From Alkaliphilus serpentinus (GTDB lineage: Bacteria > Bacillota > Clostridia > Peptostreptococcales > Natronincolaceae), in assembly GCF_009017255.1 (NCBI RefSeq), contig NZ_WBZB01000011.1, forward strand, positions 19,132-83,131: a stretch of DNA of 64,000 bases, given 5' to 3'. The notes under the pieces were generated by a model, which had not been told where the DNA came from, did not search any database, and saw only the letters and a program-made list of their open reading frames with translations. A program made the translations under genes and the position numbers. Below are positions 63,995 through 64,000 of this stretch, piece by piece (the first letter of the stretch is position 1; every line of letters starts with the position of its first letter).

Positions 63995-64000
63995 TGGGGG

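Overview
The window is AT-rich DNA with dense operons, strong Shine-Dalgarno sites and a CIRCE-controlled groESL. It also carries a Rex/ABC-F/TsaD neighbourhood, clostridial 2[4Fe-4S] ferredoxin, [4Fe-4S]-type PurF and YpeB-like and LemA proteins. This fits an anaerobic low-GC Firmicute of the class Clostridia. An Alkaliphilus-like organism is my best guess, from overall resemblance only.

Layout. 1-2.7 kb: the 3' part of an FMN riboswitch and ribU, then tsaE-tsaB-rimI. 2.8-8.2 kb: a MacA/MacB-like exporter (adaptor, two permeases, one good ATPase, one ATPase-like protein with ruined motifs). 8.2-11.5 kb: an ECF sigma factor, its zinc-finger anti-sigma factor and two membrane proteins with bactofilin-like repeats. 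11.5-23.3 kb: a decayed DUF438 fragment, tsaD, a cluster of perfect DnaA boxes, an ABC-F ATPase, rex, a MarR regulator, ferredoxin, a P-loop/Asp23 fusion, glutamate dehydrogenase, an HD-GYP phosphodiesterase, a MITE-like element, an unknown protein and LemA.

23.6-39.3 kb: a purine/carbamoyl catabolic cluster. It holds a three-subunit molybdenum hydroxylase, a xanthine/uracil permease, a PucR-type regulator, the oxamate-carbamoyltransferase-like set (DUF2877, FdrA, split DUF1116), a cyclase-fold hydrolase, a nitrilase-fold amidase, a family III CoA-transferase and YqeB, the accessory protein of selenium-dependent hydroxylases. 39.5-42.6 kb: YpeB-like protein, an OGG1-like glycosylase, DUF554 and an ORF remnant. 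42.8-47.4 kb: groESL, an unidentified structured non-coding RNA of about 375 nt with its own promoter and terminator, an FeS aldo/keto reductase, a zinc-ribbon protein and a FlK-like thioesterase.

47.5-60.4 kb: purine biosynthesis. guaB is preceded by a guanine riboswitch whose antiterminator and terminator can be read directly. guaA follows. The operon purK-E-C-F-M-N-H-D is preceded by a tandem guanine riboswitch plus ykkC-class (PRPP-type) riboswitch ending in one 21-bp terminator. The window therefore pairs purine salvage/catabolism with guanine- and PRPP-sensing control of synthesis. 60.4-64 kb: a GH13 amylase pseudogene that has lost catalytic residues, a small basic protein, a soluble chemoreceptor with an N-terminal Rossmann domain, and a YerC-like TrpR-family protein.

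The least expected feature is a family of short tandem arrays with an exact 7-bp period. At least fourteen lie in intergenic gaps, each with its own unit, often beside a hairpin or facing an inverted array. One pair of arrays sits inside the unidentified RNA gene.
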